A stretch of DNA of 64,000 nt, from the NCBI GenBank assembly GCA_023512835.1, contig JAKCVP010000011.1, forward strand, positions 62,001 to 126,000. The letters are read 5' to 3'. The stretch comes from Taxillus chinensis. Its lineage: Eukaryota > Streptophyta > Magnoliopsida > Santalales > Loranthaceae. Position 1 is the first letter of the stretch, and every line of letters starts with the position of its first letter. Position numbers and translations under genes: made by a program. Below the pieces are notes generated by a model. The model was not told where the DNA came from, did no database searches, and worked only from the letters and a program-made list of their open reading frames with translations. Shown one piece after another: positions 44,524 through 55,235 of the stretch.

Positions 44524-47500
44524 ATGGTTCGCAAAGCTCTCCGTCTCTACCAAGAGACGAGACTGACGACCGACCCACAATCTCCTGATGACATTCTTGA
44601 ATTCGACGTCCCCTCACACAGCTCCCACTATGCCTTTGCCACTAGGGCGTCGCCAAAGCGAAGACGTTTAGAACGCACGGCACCGCTTGCCAACGAGGAC
44701 GACTTCAGCCGCAGTTGTCTCGCATCACAGTCAGGCATCTATTTCAGACCGTCACAGGACAACCTTTCTTCAGAGCCACGCGCGATCCTCTGGCGCATCC
44801 TGGAAAAGCGCACGGTCCTTGAGATTCAGGCCGTGGATTTATATCAGAGCTCAGAGATTAAAGAAGAACATAACCTGACCTTGCGCTTTCGATTCCCGTC
44901 TGTTATCAGGCCCAATGGCGTAGCGTTCGCGCAAGAGGAAAGTGGCAAGATCGTCGTCTTTGTGATACCAAAAGGCGGCGAGCTGTTTGAGTTTATCCTG
45001 CCCAAACACTCATTCTCTCGCCCGGATGCGCTCGAAAGCTCGCTAGAAGCAGACCAATGGTTTCACAGCGATGTCCCTAATGCCCTCACATATCTCGTAC
45101 CTCATACACTGATCGCTAAGAGCGCAACGGAGTTGTGGGCCAGTCTGAATGACGGCGGGATCGTGAAGCTTCAAAGGCGCTGGGCGGACGATGGAGAAGT
45201 CAGCTGGAACGAGAGCTTCTTCACAGAAGGAGGCTGGAAAGCCTCAATGAGAGGATGGGTCACATGGAAAGGCAGCCATTCTGTCTCCTTTGATGGAGCG
45301 GATTTCAATGCAAAGACTGCAATTGCGATTGCGCCTGCCCCGGACGACCGTCATGTCTGGACCGTATGCCTGGATCACACTTTACGAGCATGGGATGTTC
45401 TAACAGGCAAGATTGTGTGGCAAACAGATCTTGCGGGCAAGAATGATAGAGACCTGATGAAACCTCCGGACCGGCTTCTGGATCCAGCGTCGTCGCCATT
45501 GCTCAACATAATTGGCACCAAGGAAGATAACGACTATACCGTCGTCACGTTCTCTCCTCAGACTCGGAGCTTCAAGGCGTGGATTATTAGGGATGCGTCC
45601 TCACCCGAGCATGGCATTGAGGATGCACAGCCGAATTTTGAACTCATCCCACCTGTCGAAGACCTTGTGCGAACGAGTGTGTGGAACCTTGAAAATTTTG
45701 CAATCAGGAATCTATATGATGGACGTCGGAAAGATGTTAATCTCTGGATGCTCGTAAGGGCTGGACCGAGATGTCATACCCTGAATGTGACCTTCAATCC
45801 TCGGGAAGCCGAAAAGCCACTCAAGAAAGCATGGGCTGAGAACTGGTCCGAATCGGATCTGGACCAGAACGCGACAGACTGCCTTGAGAACATGTTCTAT
45901 GGTCCGGACCAATTTGCCAACCCTGACCTGCCACTTGGTCCAGTCGATCTGGTGTCGCAATGGACAAAGTATCTGTTCGCGCCAGGACGCTATTCGACCA
46001 CGTCACTCGAGGCAGGTCTAGCCATCTACCAAAGGGGCCTCAATCCCGAGGTGGACACTCGAAAAGTGATGGCCTACGTGCTAGAGCGTGCGACTCTCGT
46101 TGAGAGGATATGCGAAGCCGTGGGGTCTGCGTCGAAAAAGGGCACCGAGACTTTTGTTGATTACAATAAGCGTGTAGCCCGCGAATGGCGCAAGTTTCAC
46201 AGCCTGGTCAAGGACCTGCACAAGCGGCGAGAACACGCTTTGCTTCTCACTATCGACCCTCACACTGATCTGCCATGGCTGCTGCTCGCGGATCATGTCG
46301 TACCACTTCGAAAGAGCTCTGACATTGAGATTATCTGGAGTAATCGTCGGCAGTACGCCGAAGAGAAGCGCGTCCCGGCAGGAAGTGCCTCACTCCATAT
46401 ACTTGGGGAGCAGCACGTTGCCGAGCTGGGCGGAGTTCTCCACGTGTGCGAAACTCTGCGTGACTTGATTTCACCGGCAGTCTTTGAGGAATTCCGCCAA
46501 AGCCTGGACACGGACCTCAAAGAGAATGCTGCCGATGACTCGCTAGACTCTGATATTGAGTTCAGGATAGCTCAGATCTACAATCATGCGGGCATGGATA
46601 TTGGTGACGAGGACTATGCAGCAGTGATGGAGTCGATGATTGCCTTGGGCGGGTTTGCTCAGCTACGGTCTGAGATATTTCGTCGGGCGGTCAATCTACT
46701 TCAAGAAGACATTCACGGCTCTCACCAGGACAAGACTCTGACAAAATACGGTCATCGATTGCTCATACGAGGCGCCCAAGAGACGGTGAAGCTGGGGGTC
46801 GATGTGCTTGAGGGTCTGCTGCTCCTAGTCATCTTCCTAGCGTCAGAGGTCGCATCGGATGACATGCCTCCGCACCTAGACCTGGCAAGTCTATTTCAAG
46901 AATTATCTGAGAGGTACCGGTCCTATCGATTTCTTGATTGGTGTTCGTCTACCAAATGTTCGGTGCTAGAAGGACGCCCGCAAACGAATGGCTTAGAAGG
47001 CCTCAAGATCTTACAGTCGCATCAGCCAACTGTGACTGTTATGCAGTGGCTATGGGGTAACGAATTTCGCAGCATGCACACCATACATGGGCCTGATCCG
47101 CAAGTGCTAACGTATTGGTCCCGTGCGTGGGCACTCAACATCCCAAGGACGATGACCTACAACCAACTGACGGGCTGGACGTTGTCGAAGCTCATTAAAC
47201 AAGGCGACTTGTACCTGGCTAGAGACTTTGCTGAACAATTTGATCCAAGAGATGCCTGGGGCTCGTACCTACAAGCGCGGGTACTATTGGGATGGAGTGA
47301 ATTCGAGACTGCCGCGCAGGTCTTGCAATCACTTCGTACGGAGCTGGGTAAGTCGCGCACTACATATCAATTGACTAGCATGTGGCTGACGTGTGAACAA
47401 TTTGCAGGCGAGAATTTCTCGATCACGACCAACGACCGGGCTGCTCTGATTGACCCGACGGAGCAATCGAATTTTGGCAATGGACAAGCACGGTATCTCC

Positions 47501-48366
47501 ATCATGCAATGGGGCTGTTAAGCGCGGTGAAAGCAATGTCTTATGTTGCAGACTTTGCGAAGCTCGCACTGGAATCCCTGGAATCAAGCGGCGAGCTGGA
47601 CAAGGCGCTACACACTGATCTGCTCTCGCGTCTGTTCTCGGCTACTCTGGCAACAGGTCGATTTGAGGAAGCCTTCGACACATTGCTGAGACAGGAAGAT
47701 GGCGCACTACGCTATGGACAACTCAAGCAGCTGCTTGAGGTACTGATGTCGAAGCATCGCGTGGATCTACTCATGTCAATGAAGTATGATGCTGATCTTG
47801 CAGAGCGCGTGGACGAGTACTTGGCAGAGAAAGTGACGAGGTCACCAGTCGAAGAACGGTCGCCTTTCGACTCTGAGACGGACACGGTTCGGCCAATGCC
47901 ACACCGGGTATTGTACTCGTGGAGAGTATCACGCAACGATCTGAGAGGTGCTGCGCACTGTCTTTGGGAGTACCTTCAGAAATTGAAACAGACACGTGCG
48001 GCCAATGCGCGTGGGGTGGATGTGGATGATCAGATAACAGAGACGTACCTGGCTCTGATCAACTGCTTGAGCCTTGTCAAGGAAGAAATGCGCTGGCTGC
48101 TCGTGCGGCCATTATCGGTTGCGCAGAGGAGCAAAGGCACGCCTCGGGGCAGCAAGAGCAATGCGCAGCAAGCGCAAGATGTGGCAAAGCGCAAAGTGAT
48201 AACGCTGGACGACATCAGGAGCGAATGGCAGAGAGAGCTGGATCGGCTTGCAGACATCGAGGCTGGTAGGTTCGCGTATCCACTTGGCGAGGAGATGGAC
48301 ATTGAACGCTCGTTGATGAGCAACGGGACAAGGAACAATACGATGGCCATGGACACGGCGGCGTGA
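44524..48366 (+). CDS. nup120: Nucleoporin Nup120/Nup160
   Basis: Exons 44524-47347 and 47408-48366, encoding 1260 residues. The 60-nt intron is a multiple of three and without a stop, so it would be read through by naive ORF calling; GTAAGT, GGCTGACG and TTTGCAG mark it. The N-terminal 450 residues form the beta-propeller ('AIAIAPAPDDRHVWTVCLDH', 'TLRAWDVLTGKIVWQTDLAG' is a WD-like blade). The rest is alpha-helical solenoid, with a pattern like 'SMWLTCEQ' at the boundary of the intron region. The protein is a scaffold of the Y-shaped Nup84/Nup107 complex of the nuclear pore. Length matches the family. Confidence 0.9.
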   Translation: MVRKALRLYQETRLTTDPQSPDDILEFDVPSHSSHYAFATRASPKRRRLERTAPLANEDDFSRSCLASQSGIYFRPSQDNLSSEPRAILWRILEKRTVLEIQAVDLYQSSEIKEEHNLTLRFRFPSVIRPNGVAFAQEESGKIVVFVIPKGGELFEFILPKHSFSRPDALESSLEADQWFHSDVPNALTYLVPHTLIAKSATELWASLNDGGIVKLQRRWADDGEVSWNESFFTEGGWKASMRGWVTWKGSHSVSFDGADFNAKTAIAIAPAPDDRHVWTVCLDHTLRAWDVLTGKIVWQTDLAGKNDRDLMKPPDRLLDPASSPLLNIIGTKEDNDYTVVTFSPQTRSFKAWIIRDASSPEHGIEDAQPNFELIPPVEDLVRTSVWNLENFAIRNLYDGRRKDVNLWMLVRAGPRCHTLNVTFNPREAEKPLKKAWAENWSESDLDQNATDCLENMFYGPDQFANPDLPLGPVDLVSQWTKYLFAPGRYSTTSLEAGLAIYQRGLNPEVDTRKVMAYVLERATLVERICEAVGSASKKGTETFVDYNKRVAREWRKFHSLVKDLHKRREHALLLTIDPHTDLPWLLLADHVVPLRKSSDIEIIWSNRRQYAEEKRVPAGSASLHILGEQHVAELGGVLHVCETLRDLISPAVFEEFRQSLDTDLKENAADDSLDSDIEFRIAQIYNHAGMDIGDEDYAAVMESMIALGGFAQLRSEIFRRAVNLLQEDIHGSHQDKTLTKYGHRLLIRGAQETVKLGVDVLEGLLLLVIFLASEVASDDMPPHLDLASLFQELSERYRSYRFLDWCSSTKCSVLEGRPQTNGLEGLKILQSHQPTVTVMQWLWGNEFRSMHTIHGPDPQVLTYWSRAWALNIPRTMTYNQLTGWTLSKLIKQGDLYLARDFAEQFDPRDAWGSYLQARVLLGWSEFETAAQVLQSLRTELGKSRTTYQLTSMWLTCEQFAGENFSITTNDRAALIDPTEQSNFGNGQARYLHHAMGLLSAVKAMSYVADFAKLALESLESSGELDKALHTDLLSRLFSATLATGRFEEAFDTLLRQEDGALRYGQLKQLLEVLMSKHRVDLLMSMKYDADLAERVDEYLAEKVTRSPVEERSPFDSETDTVRPMPHRVLYSWRVSRNDLRGAAHCLWEYLQKLKQTRAANARGVDVDDQITETYLALINCLSLVKEEMRWLLVRPLSVAQRSKGTPRGSKSNAQQAQDVAKRKVITLDDIRSEWQRELDRLADIEAGRFAYPLGEEMDIERSLMSNGTRNNTMAMDTAA

Positions 48367-49022
48367 GCACGCGACGAGCATGGCGCAGAAAGATACCCAA
48401 TGTTGCATTGTCTGGCATTGAAGTGCGGTTTTCAGAGTGTGGCTGGTCTAGTTTTGGCCCCAAAGTTAGGTTTTGCATGGTGCTGCTCACGGTGGTGTCA
48501 TCGCCAATGTCCACGAGGCCGGCTAACGGGCGCACGGCGTACGCTCTGACTCGCAGAGGTGATGGGTATTACTAGAAGGCGGGAAAACGAGCTTCACGTG
48601 TTCTTGAAAGTGGAAGAGTTCTGCGAGTAGTGGGAGAACAAGAGACGGCTAAGCTCCGAGTTGAATTCTTAACCCTCTGGGCAGCCTGGGCACTGGACGG
48701 CACGGCAAGCACGACCACCAACTGTTTGTGACGCCAAACCATCATGTCCCGGCCGCCGCTGTCGCACTTGCCGCATTCCATCTAGCATTGCAACTGCGCC
48801 CGTCGCCTCTCGCCGCCTCTTTGCCTTCTTTTACGAGCTGAGCTCTGCGCATCCCAAAACTTCCGCTCGCCTTGACCTTCTTCTTCTTCTTCTTCACCAC
48901 CATCAAGTCCTCTAATAAAGCACGTTTCACTCTGTCGAATCCAGGCACATGTGGAGTATCACAGATCCCCGTAATCTTTTACAGTACTTCTCACTCATTC
49001 GCGCAATCCGCGCCATCATCCA
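48367..49022. other. Spacer and 5' leader of the amino-acid transporter
   Basis: A CTT-repeat tract at 48876-48896 lies in the probable pyrimidine-rich 5' leader. No gene is seen. Confidence 0.5.
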
Positions 49023-50646
49023 ATGGCGATGAAGTCAACAAACGGCCATGCGGACGGTGCGCGCCAACCGTCGCCAGATTCTGCCACCTTCAAACCTCCA
49101 GTCTATGACCAGGGCTTCGATGTCGAGCAAGGGAAGACCGGCTTTCTCACTAGGACTCGCCATCCCATGAACCGCATCGACAAGCCCAGGAGAGGTTCCA
49201 TCATCAGCACAGACCCGAGCGAAGCTTCTGTCTCAGTGGCTAAGCAGCTTGAGCTCGAGGAAGGAAACTCTATCAAGTACCGTACATGCAGCTGGCAAAA
49301 GACTGCTGCTGTAAGTAGCCCTGCCACTCATGCCTTTGAAACATCGTCATGCTTACCGTGCCGTATAGCTGCTCTTCTCAGAGTACATTTGTCTGGCCAT
49401 CATGTCCTTTCCCTGGTCTTACTCCTACTTGGGCCTGGTGCCTGGACTCATCCTGACTGTAGTTGTTGCTGGAATTGTTCTCTACACTTCTTTGATCGTG
49501 TGGGAGTTTTGCCTGCGCCATCCCGAAGTCAAGGATGTCTGCGACGTTGGTGCCACCCTCTTCTTCAACTCAAAGTGGGCATGGTGGTTCACCGCCGTCA
49601 TGTTCCTCCTCAACAACACCTTCATCATGGGCTTCCACTGCCTCGTGGGCGCAGAGTACCTGAATACCGCAACCGCTCGAGGCGGACGCATCTGTACTAT
49701 TGCCTTTGCAGCCATCTGCGCCATCATTCAATGGGTCTGCTCCATGCCTCGGACACTGTCTCTGCTCTCAAAGCTCGCAACTGCCTCGGCCTTCTTCACA
49801 TTTGTCTCGGTCGTGCTGGCTGCAGCTTTTGCTGGAGCTGAGGATCATCCAGCCGGGTTCCCAAGCAAGGGTCCCGTCCGATGGGATGTTTGGACCCCGT
49901 CTTCCACAAACTATGTGGCTGGAATGAGCGCCTTCCTAAACATCAGCTACACCTTCATCGGTCAAATCACACTTCCGTCTTTTATCGCAGAGATGAAGGA
50001 TCCTCGCGAGTTTCCCAAAGCGCTCTGGGCGGTGACGATTGCAGAGATTCTCGTCTTTTCCATCTGTGGTGCCGTCACCTATGTGTACATCGGCGGCAAC
50101 TACATTGTTGCCCCTGCGTTTGGTGCTATCGGTGATCGCACCTTCCAGTTGGTCAGCTTCAGCTTCATGATCCCGACCATCATCTTCCTAGGCGTTCTGT
50201 ATGCAAACGTGTCAGCGCGCTTCATCATGTTCAACGTCTTCGCAGGCTCTCGTCACCTGAAGGAGAACACTCTTGTCGGCTGGGCCAGCTGGGGCGGCAT
50301 TCTGGCAATCCTCTGGGTACTAGCTTTTATCATCGCCGAGGTGATTCCCTTCTTCAGCGACTTGTTGAGTCTGATGAGCTCGCTGTTCGATAGCTTCTTT
50401 GGCTTCATCTACTGGGGCTTCGGATACATGAGGATGCGACATGCTGACTACGGACCACAATGGTACAGCAAGCGAGGCCTGGCAGGATGGCTGGGTGCCT
50501 TGGCAAACGGCATCATCATTGCCATTGGCTTCTACTTCCTCGGAGCCGGCACCTACGTTTCAGTGCAGAGCATAGTTGATGGATACCACTCAGGAAGCTT
50601 CGGCGGACCTTTCAGCTGCGCGTCGAACGGATTCGACACGACATGA
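49023..50646 (+). CDS. Amino-acid permease, Aa_trans family (Mtr-like)
   Basis: Exons 49023-49310 and 49369-50646 encode 521 residues. The cytosolic N-terminus of about 95 residues is followed by roughly 11 membrane helices. Typical blocks are 'AIMSFPWSYSYLGLVPGLIL', 'HPEVKDVCDVGATLF', 'FHCLVGAEYLNTAT', 'SYTFIGQITLPSFIAEMKDP' and 'REFPKALWAV'. 'P-S-F-I-A-E-M' in helix 6 is characteristic of neutral amino-acid transporters such as Neurospora MTR. The protein is expected in the plasma or vacuolar membrane; direction and substrate cannot be told. The 58-nt intron has canonical ends and joins codons cleanly. Confidence 0.9.
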
Positions 50647-51476
50647 TACTCAAGGAGGATACTTGGATTTGCAAGAACGCTTCATCGTCACTTGGGAGGC
50701 ATTTTGGACGTATCGTGTGGGCGTTTGTATTATGTGTGTCTATGTATGGACGCTTGAGGAGGATTGGAGATTTGCAGACATCTGAGAATCACCACTTCCC
50801 AGCAACTTGCGCTACAGTACTTCCAGACATTGCGGCTCACACTTCATCATTGCCACTCCTGACCGTTACGTATAAGCGGTAGCCAACGCTCGCTGACCTT
50901 GATGCTGACCATTCCACCCCACCTCAGCGGTTGCCGGTAAGTACCGAGTCCGACCAGAACAATGACGGATGGGCGTGGCGGGCACAGCGGGGTCCACTCT
51001 GCCCTGGGACCTCTTGCGCCATCTACTGTCTGTAGTGCCTGCGCGTTTACCTTTCAAAATTGAATATTAAGCGCCTTATTAGCTACTTGTCGCTGTGTCG
51101 CACAATTTCTTTTGCTTGGTCCTCTCGATCACTACGCACTGCAGCTTCATACGGACGGCTTCTAGTATCCTTCCAAGCCTAGGCTAGACAGGTAGGCGGC
51201 ATTTGGGTCCCCGGATGCCTGCTCATCCACGGGACAAGAGAGGAAAAGATCAAGACTGAGACATCTTCTAGGCAAGACACGAGACGCAGCAAGCACCATA
51301 CGAGCCAGAAGAAGGACCAAAACCAAGGCAACGAAGGAGACATACCAAGCAGAAAGAGCAGAGAAGACGGAAACCAATACCAAAAGTCCACAAAGACTAG
51401 AGAAAGCAGGGGATCAAAACCACACACGGAAAAAAAAGAAAGGAAAAAAGAAGAAGGACCAAAGAAGCTGATTACA
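50647..51476. other. Spacer with polypurine leader
   Basis: The last 240 bases (about 51230-51470) before the b5-like gene are strongly purine-rich (A and G) on the plus strand, probably its 5' leader. No gene is supported; minus-strand open frames here arise from the complementary pyrimidine tract. Confidence 0.5.
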
Positions 51477-52164
51477 ATGTCTGACAAGCCAGTTTCTGAG
51501 CGCTTCAACCCCAAGACACCGGTCAATCTGGACCCGCCCAAGGATGACCCTATTTCGCTTGAGCACTTGGGCAAATGTAATGGGTTGAATGAGGGGTTTC
51601 CTATTTATGTTGCTATCAAGGTATGTTTTTCTTCTTCTTTTCTGTGGTTCCGTGAGTGTGAAAGAGTGGGAGTGACTGAGCTCGGTTACTCTGTTTCGAA
51701 CTCGGGGTTTGTGTCTCGATTTGCGAGGACGAGCATCAGGGTGAGGATGAGGATGAGCATTCAAACGGGCATTGTAATGTGGTAGCGGCAACACACATGG
51801 CAGCGGCAAGAAAAAGTGGCAACTAGCAACAAACACGCCACCCCACCCTCTCTCCCCTTTCGCTTCCCCTTCTCATGGTAAATACGCAACAAATCTCAAT
51901 TAACAAGACATGCAAATAAAATAGGGCCGTGTCTTTGACGTAACAAACAACAAAGCCTATCAGCCCGGCGGCGGATACAAGGTCTTCGCCGGCCATGATG
52001 CATCGCGCGCTCTAGCCAAGACATCGCTAAAGGAAGAAGACGTGCGGCCCGAGTGGGAGGATCTGCCTGACTCGGAGAAGAAGACGCTAGAGGAGTGGTA
52101 TGTGTTTTTCAGTAAGCGGTATAATATCGTTGGTCTTGTCGAGGGTGCTACGAATTTGGGTTGA
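51477..52164 (+). CDS. Cytochrome b5-like heme/steroid-binding protein (MAPR/Dap1-like)
   Basis: Exons 51477-51620 and 51925-52164 encode 127 residues. The 304-nt intron is unusually long for this window. The domain reads 'DDPISLEHLGKCNGLNEGFP', 'YVAIKGRVFDVTNNKAYQPG', 'YKVFAGHDASRALAKTSLK' and ends 'EWYVFFSKRYNIVGLVEGA'. The spacing of the two Tyr residues in 'YQPGGGYKVFAG' fits membrane-associated progesterone receptor proteins, where a Tyr rather than His pair binds heme. In yeast, Dap1 supports Erg11 P450 function. There is no membrane helix here, so it is a short soluble form. Confidence 0.87.
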
Positions 52165-55100
52165 AAAGGGGTCCCACGGAGGCAGGGGTTACATTATGAT
52201 GGTCACATGAATTGATAAGAGGGATTGATTGAGGTTGAGATGAGAGGAGGTGGACAAGAAAAAGAAAGGGGAATTTGAGGGAGGAGAGGGTTGCTTGAAG
52301 TGAGGCAAGGGGTGGAGCCCTTGGAGTTGGGAATGGGACAGGTCTAGGTGTAAGCTCAGGTGCGCTGGTCTGGCGAAGAAAGGCTTATCAGCGAAGCTGA
52401 AACGCTCGCCGAATATGCAGCATGCAGGTAACGATGTTTTGAAAGCAGGACATCTTGCCTAGGTGGCCATCCGGAGACGTTTTTGTGTCAGAGACTTGAG
52501 TCATCCGATTGTGTCTGGTACCGCGATGCAATTCTTGCCTGGAAATCAGTAAACTTCTCCCGACATTCTAGATTCCACTCACTCCATCCACGACAGGATC
52601 GAGCATCGCACCATTGCAACCTCTGGAGCTGGTTGCAGACCCAGATCATACGTGGATTTGGCAGGATTTAGATAGGAATTCGGCCTCTTGCATAAGCATA
52701 ACCTTCTGGGGAGCTCGCCTAGGTCACTCCTCGTTATCTTACCAACTCACCTATTCTAATCTGCATGCGCTTCCACAATTCAACAAAAAAAGCATTCCCC
52801 CAAAATCGCACAGCTTGCACCGGGGAGTCAGGAGCTTCATCCGAAAGACAGCATACCAGGAAATGGTTTCCGAATGCCTGACTGACTGATTGACCCGGCG
52901 GCGGCATGACACGTAGCCTAGCTCATGGCCGCAAACAGCCTGTAAAGTGGATCTAGTCTACATTATAGGACTTCGTCAGGCTTGGAGGGCCATCAACATC
53001 AAGGATTCAAGACGGGGAAGCGGGTAGGATCCGCTCGTGCGAGCTGCCATTGAAGCAATGCAAGCTGCTCGCGTTGGGGTCCAGTATCGATGTGGGCTTT
53101 ATGACTCGAGATTAAAGATGCGGCAGTTTTTGGTAGCCATCTGGCGCTGCATGTGCTCGTGCTAATGCTTGTCTGCAGCTGACTCTCTAGCGTCGTTGAG
53201 TTTTGACTTCACATGGACTATCTGCGGCACGACGATGAGTTATCTGGGATGGTCTTGGCTGCAAATCCTATCTTTGAGCTCTGTCATGTTGCGAGGCTCG
53301 ATGTTCTCGATCTTGTGAAAAGTACGGAGGTCGAGCTGCGGACTTAAGCTGTGGGCTTGAGAGAAGGCATGTTTGCAAATGTAGAGAGTAGAGATGAGAA
53401 GAAGGAGAAAGGTTCCGCTTGAGAGAATCATGGATCGCTAGAGACCCCCGTGTCTGCGTTATAGTGTCAGTCGCTCCTGCCTTTTGTGCCCAGGGACCAT
53501 AATTCGAAATCATTGGCACTTGTCCCAGACCTGCAGCATAGCGTCCCAAAGGTCCAAAAAGAGGTGCTAATATCAAAAGCTCAGAGAAATTCAAGACAGC
53601 CATGTGTACTGCTGCCACACGCAGTAGAAAGGACCGAGAAGAAAGAATGCTGCCTGTCCATAAGGCACGATGAACCTGACGACAATCAAGACTCGCCGCC
53701 AGCGCAAATCCTCAACATCAGAAAATGGATGCGATGGGTACAGGAACAAAATCTGCAGATCAACCTCCTAAATCAGAACGCTTGCACCTCCCAAGAAGAA
53801 TTGAACGAGAGTACTGCCGATGGGCAAGAAAGCCGGCTGTGAGAAGGCAAGCCAGAAACCGTGGCTCATGGCCAGCCCGGGATGCCAGAATAACCATGAC
53901 TCTGGCCAAAGGCACCTCCAGATTGCTGCTGAGCTGCTGCTGCCGCCGCCGCCGCCGCCGCTGCTGCCGCCGCTCGCTTACAGTCGTGGCAGGCATCAGG
54001 CCCCTGGGACGTTCTACGGCCAATCGTCCAAGCGCTCTGGATACCATGTCAGACTCTGACCATACTGCCATTTGTTGGGAAGACGATAATCGTGCATCTT
54101 ACCATGCATTGATGATTGATGTCATTGCGTGCAAAGTGACAGTATTTGGTGAGACGACGGAACGCGTGGCCGCAACCCCAAATTGTCTCTTCGTACTGGC
54201 ACATGTCGACAGATGCTAGGCGCAGCGTCTTACAACTCCGAGACAGGCCAACGTGGTGTCAATGTCGTAATGTTCGCGAAAGCGAGGTTCGTCCCGCAAA
54301 TGTCGATTGGACCACAGCGTGTGTCAGCCTAGGAAAACCGTTCGTGGCACGGCAACACCAGCGTGACAAAGATGGTGTATGTTTGCTGATTGTCACTTGG
54401 AAGATGACGTTGGGGAATTGAATCAGGGTACAAGAAGACCAAAAGCCCCCAAAGTTGAGAATCCGCAGAAACAATGCCGGAGCTGAAGATGTCTCTTGCG
54501 CAGCTTCAACAACAAGTAGAGTTCACATCTGCTTTTTATATCCAAGGCGTAGCCCATCCACCTGCAGCGTGACGTCCATCTCTCACGTCTGCTGCAGAAG
54601 AAACTCGCAGCTCTCAGAAGCACATGCGTCTCCTACCTGGTTCTCTGTACTTGGCATGGCAAGGGCCTCATGTCCAATGTCGCCACTCAAAGAGCGCAGA
54701 CCATGGCCTCGACCAGGAGCATGGCCAGACTGGGGCACTTGCAATGGCCACCGTCAACTGATGGATCGCGACGTTACTCCATCAAACGAAGAGTGGGTCG
54801 TCGCGACCGTCATTCGCCTACGGTGCAGACACAGACAAGACTGTGAATCTTGAGATCGAGTTCTGGCTGGTCGAGGCGCCCATTGTACACTGCCTTCCCC
54901 TATCCTGCAATTCTAAAAAAGCGTAGCTGGGCGATGGGAGGTTAAGATTGCCCGCAGTCTATTCTCTGGATACGACGAAACACAATGCAGACCTGCAACC
55001 TCGAGGGGAGCTTAATTTGGTCAGCAGCTTCCTCGGCGACACGCATGGAACACGGAGAGGCTCACCACGATGTGTATGCGACCAACCGAATGTCCATGAG

Positions 55101-55235
55101 GCCTGACGAGACATGTTGCGCGTGAGATCGCCGCTTAATTCAAAATGTGCTACCCCCACAACAGAATATTGGTTTGATGCGTCAGGTAATACAGACCCGA
55201 AGAGTAGAACCCTACATTTCGACACCGCGTTGCTC
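52165..55235. other. Long spacer, 3 kb, no supported gene
   Basis: Contains a (GCT/GCC)n run at 53933-53974 and a 63-residue minus-strand frame at 53240-53431 with a hydrophobic start. Neither supports a gene with confidence. GC content is moderate and no terminal repeats or transposase frames are seen. Confidence 0.4.
53933..53974. repeat. Trinucleotide repeat (GCT/GCC)n
   Basis: Fourteen triplets of GCT or GCC in a row with no interruption, in otherwise non-repetitive sequence. Confidence 0.85.

Noticed and set aside
53240..53431. A 63-codon minus-strand ORF with signal-peptide-like start, possible small secreted protein
   Set aside because: Only the hydrophobic start supports it; it lacks Cys pairs and any recognised motif.
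53725..54219. A 164-codon plus-strand frame
   Set aside because: It depends on translating the GCT/GCC repeat as Cys/Arg runs; not protein-like.
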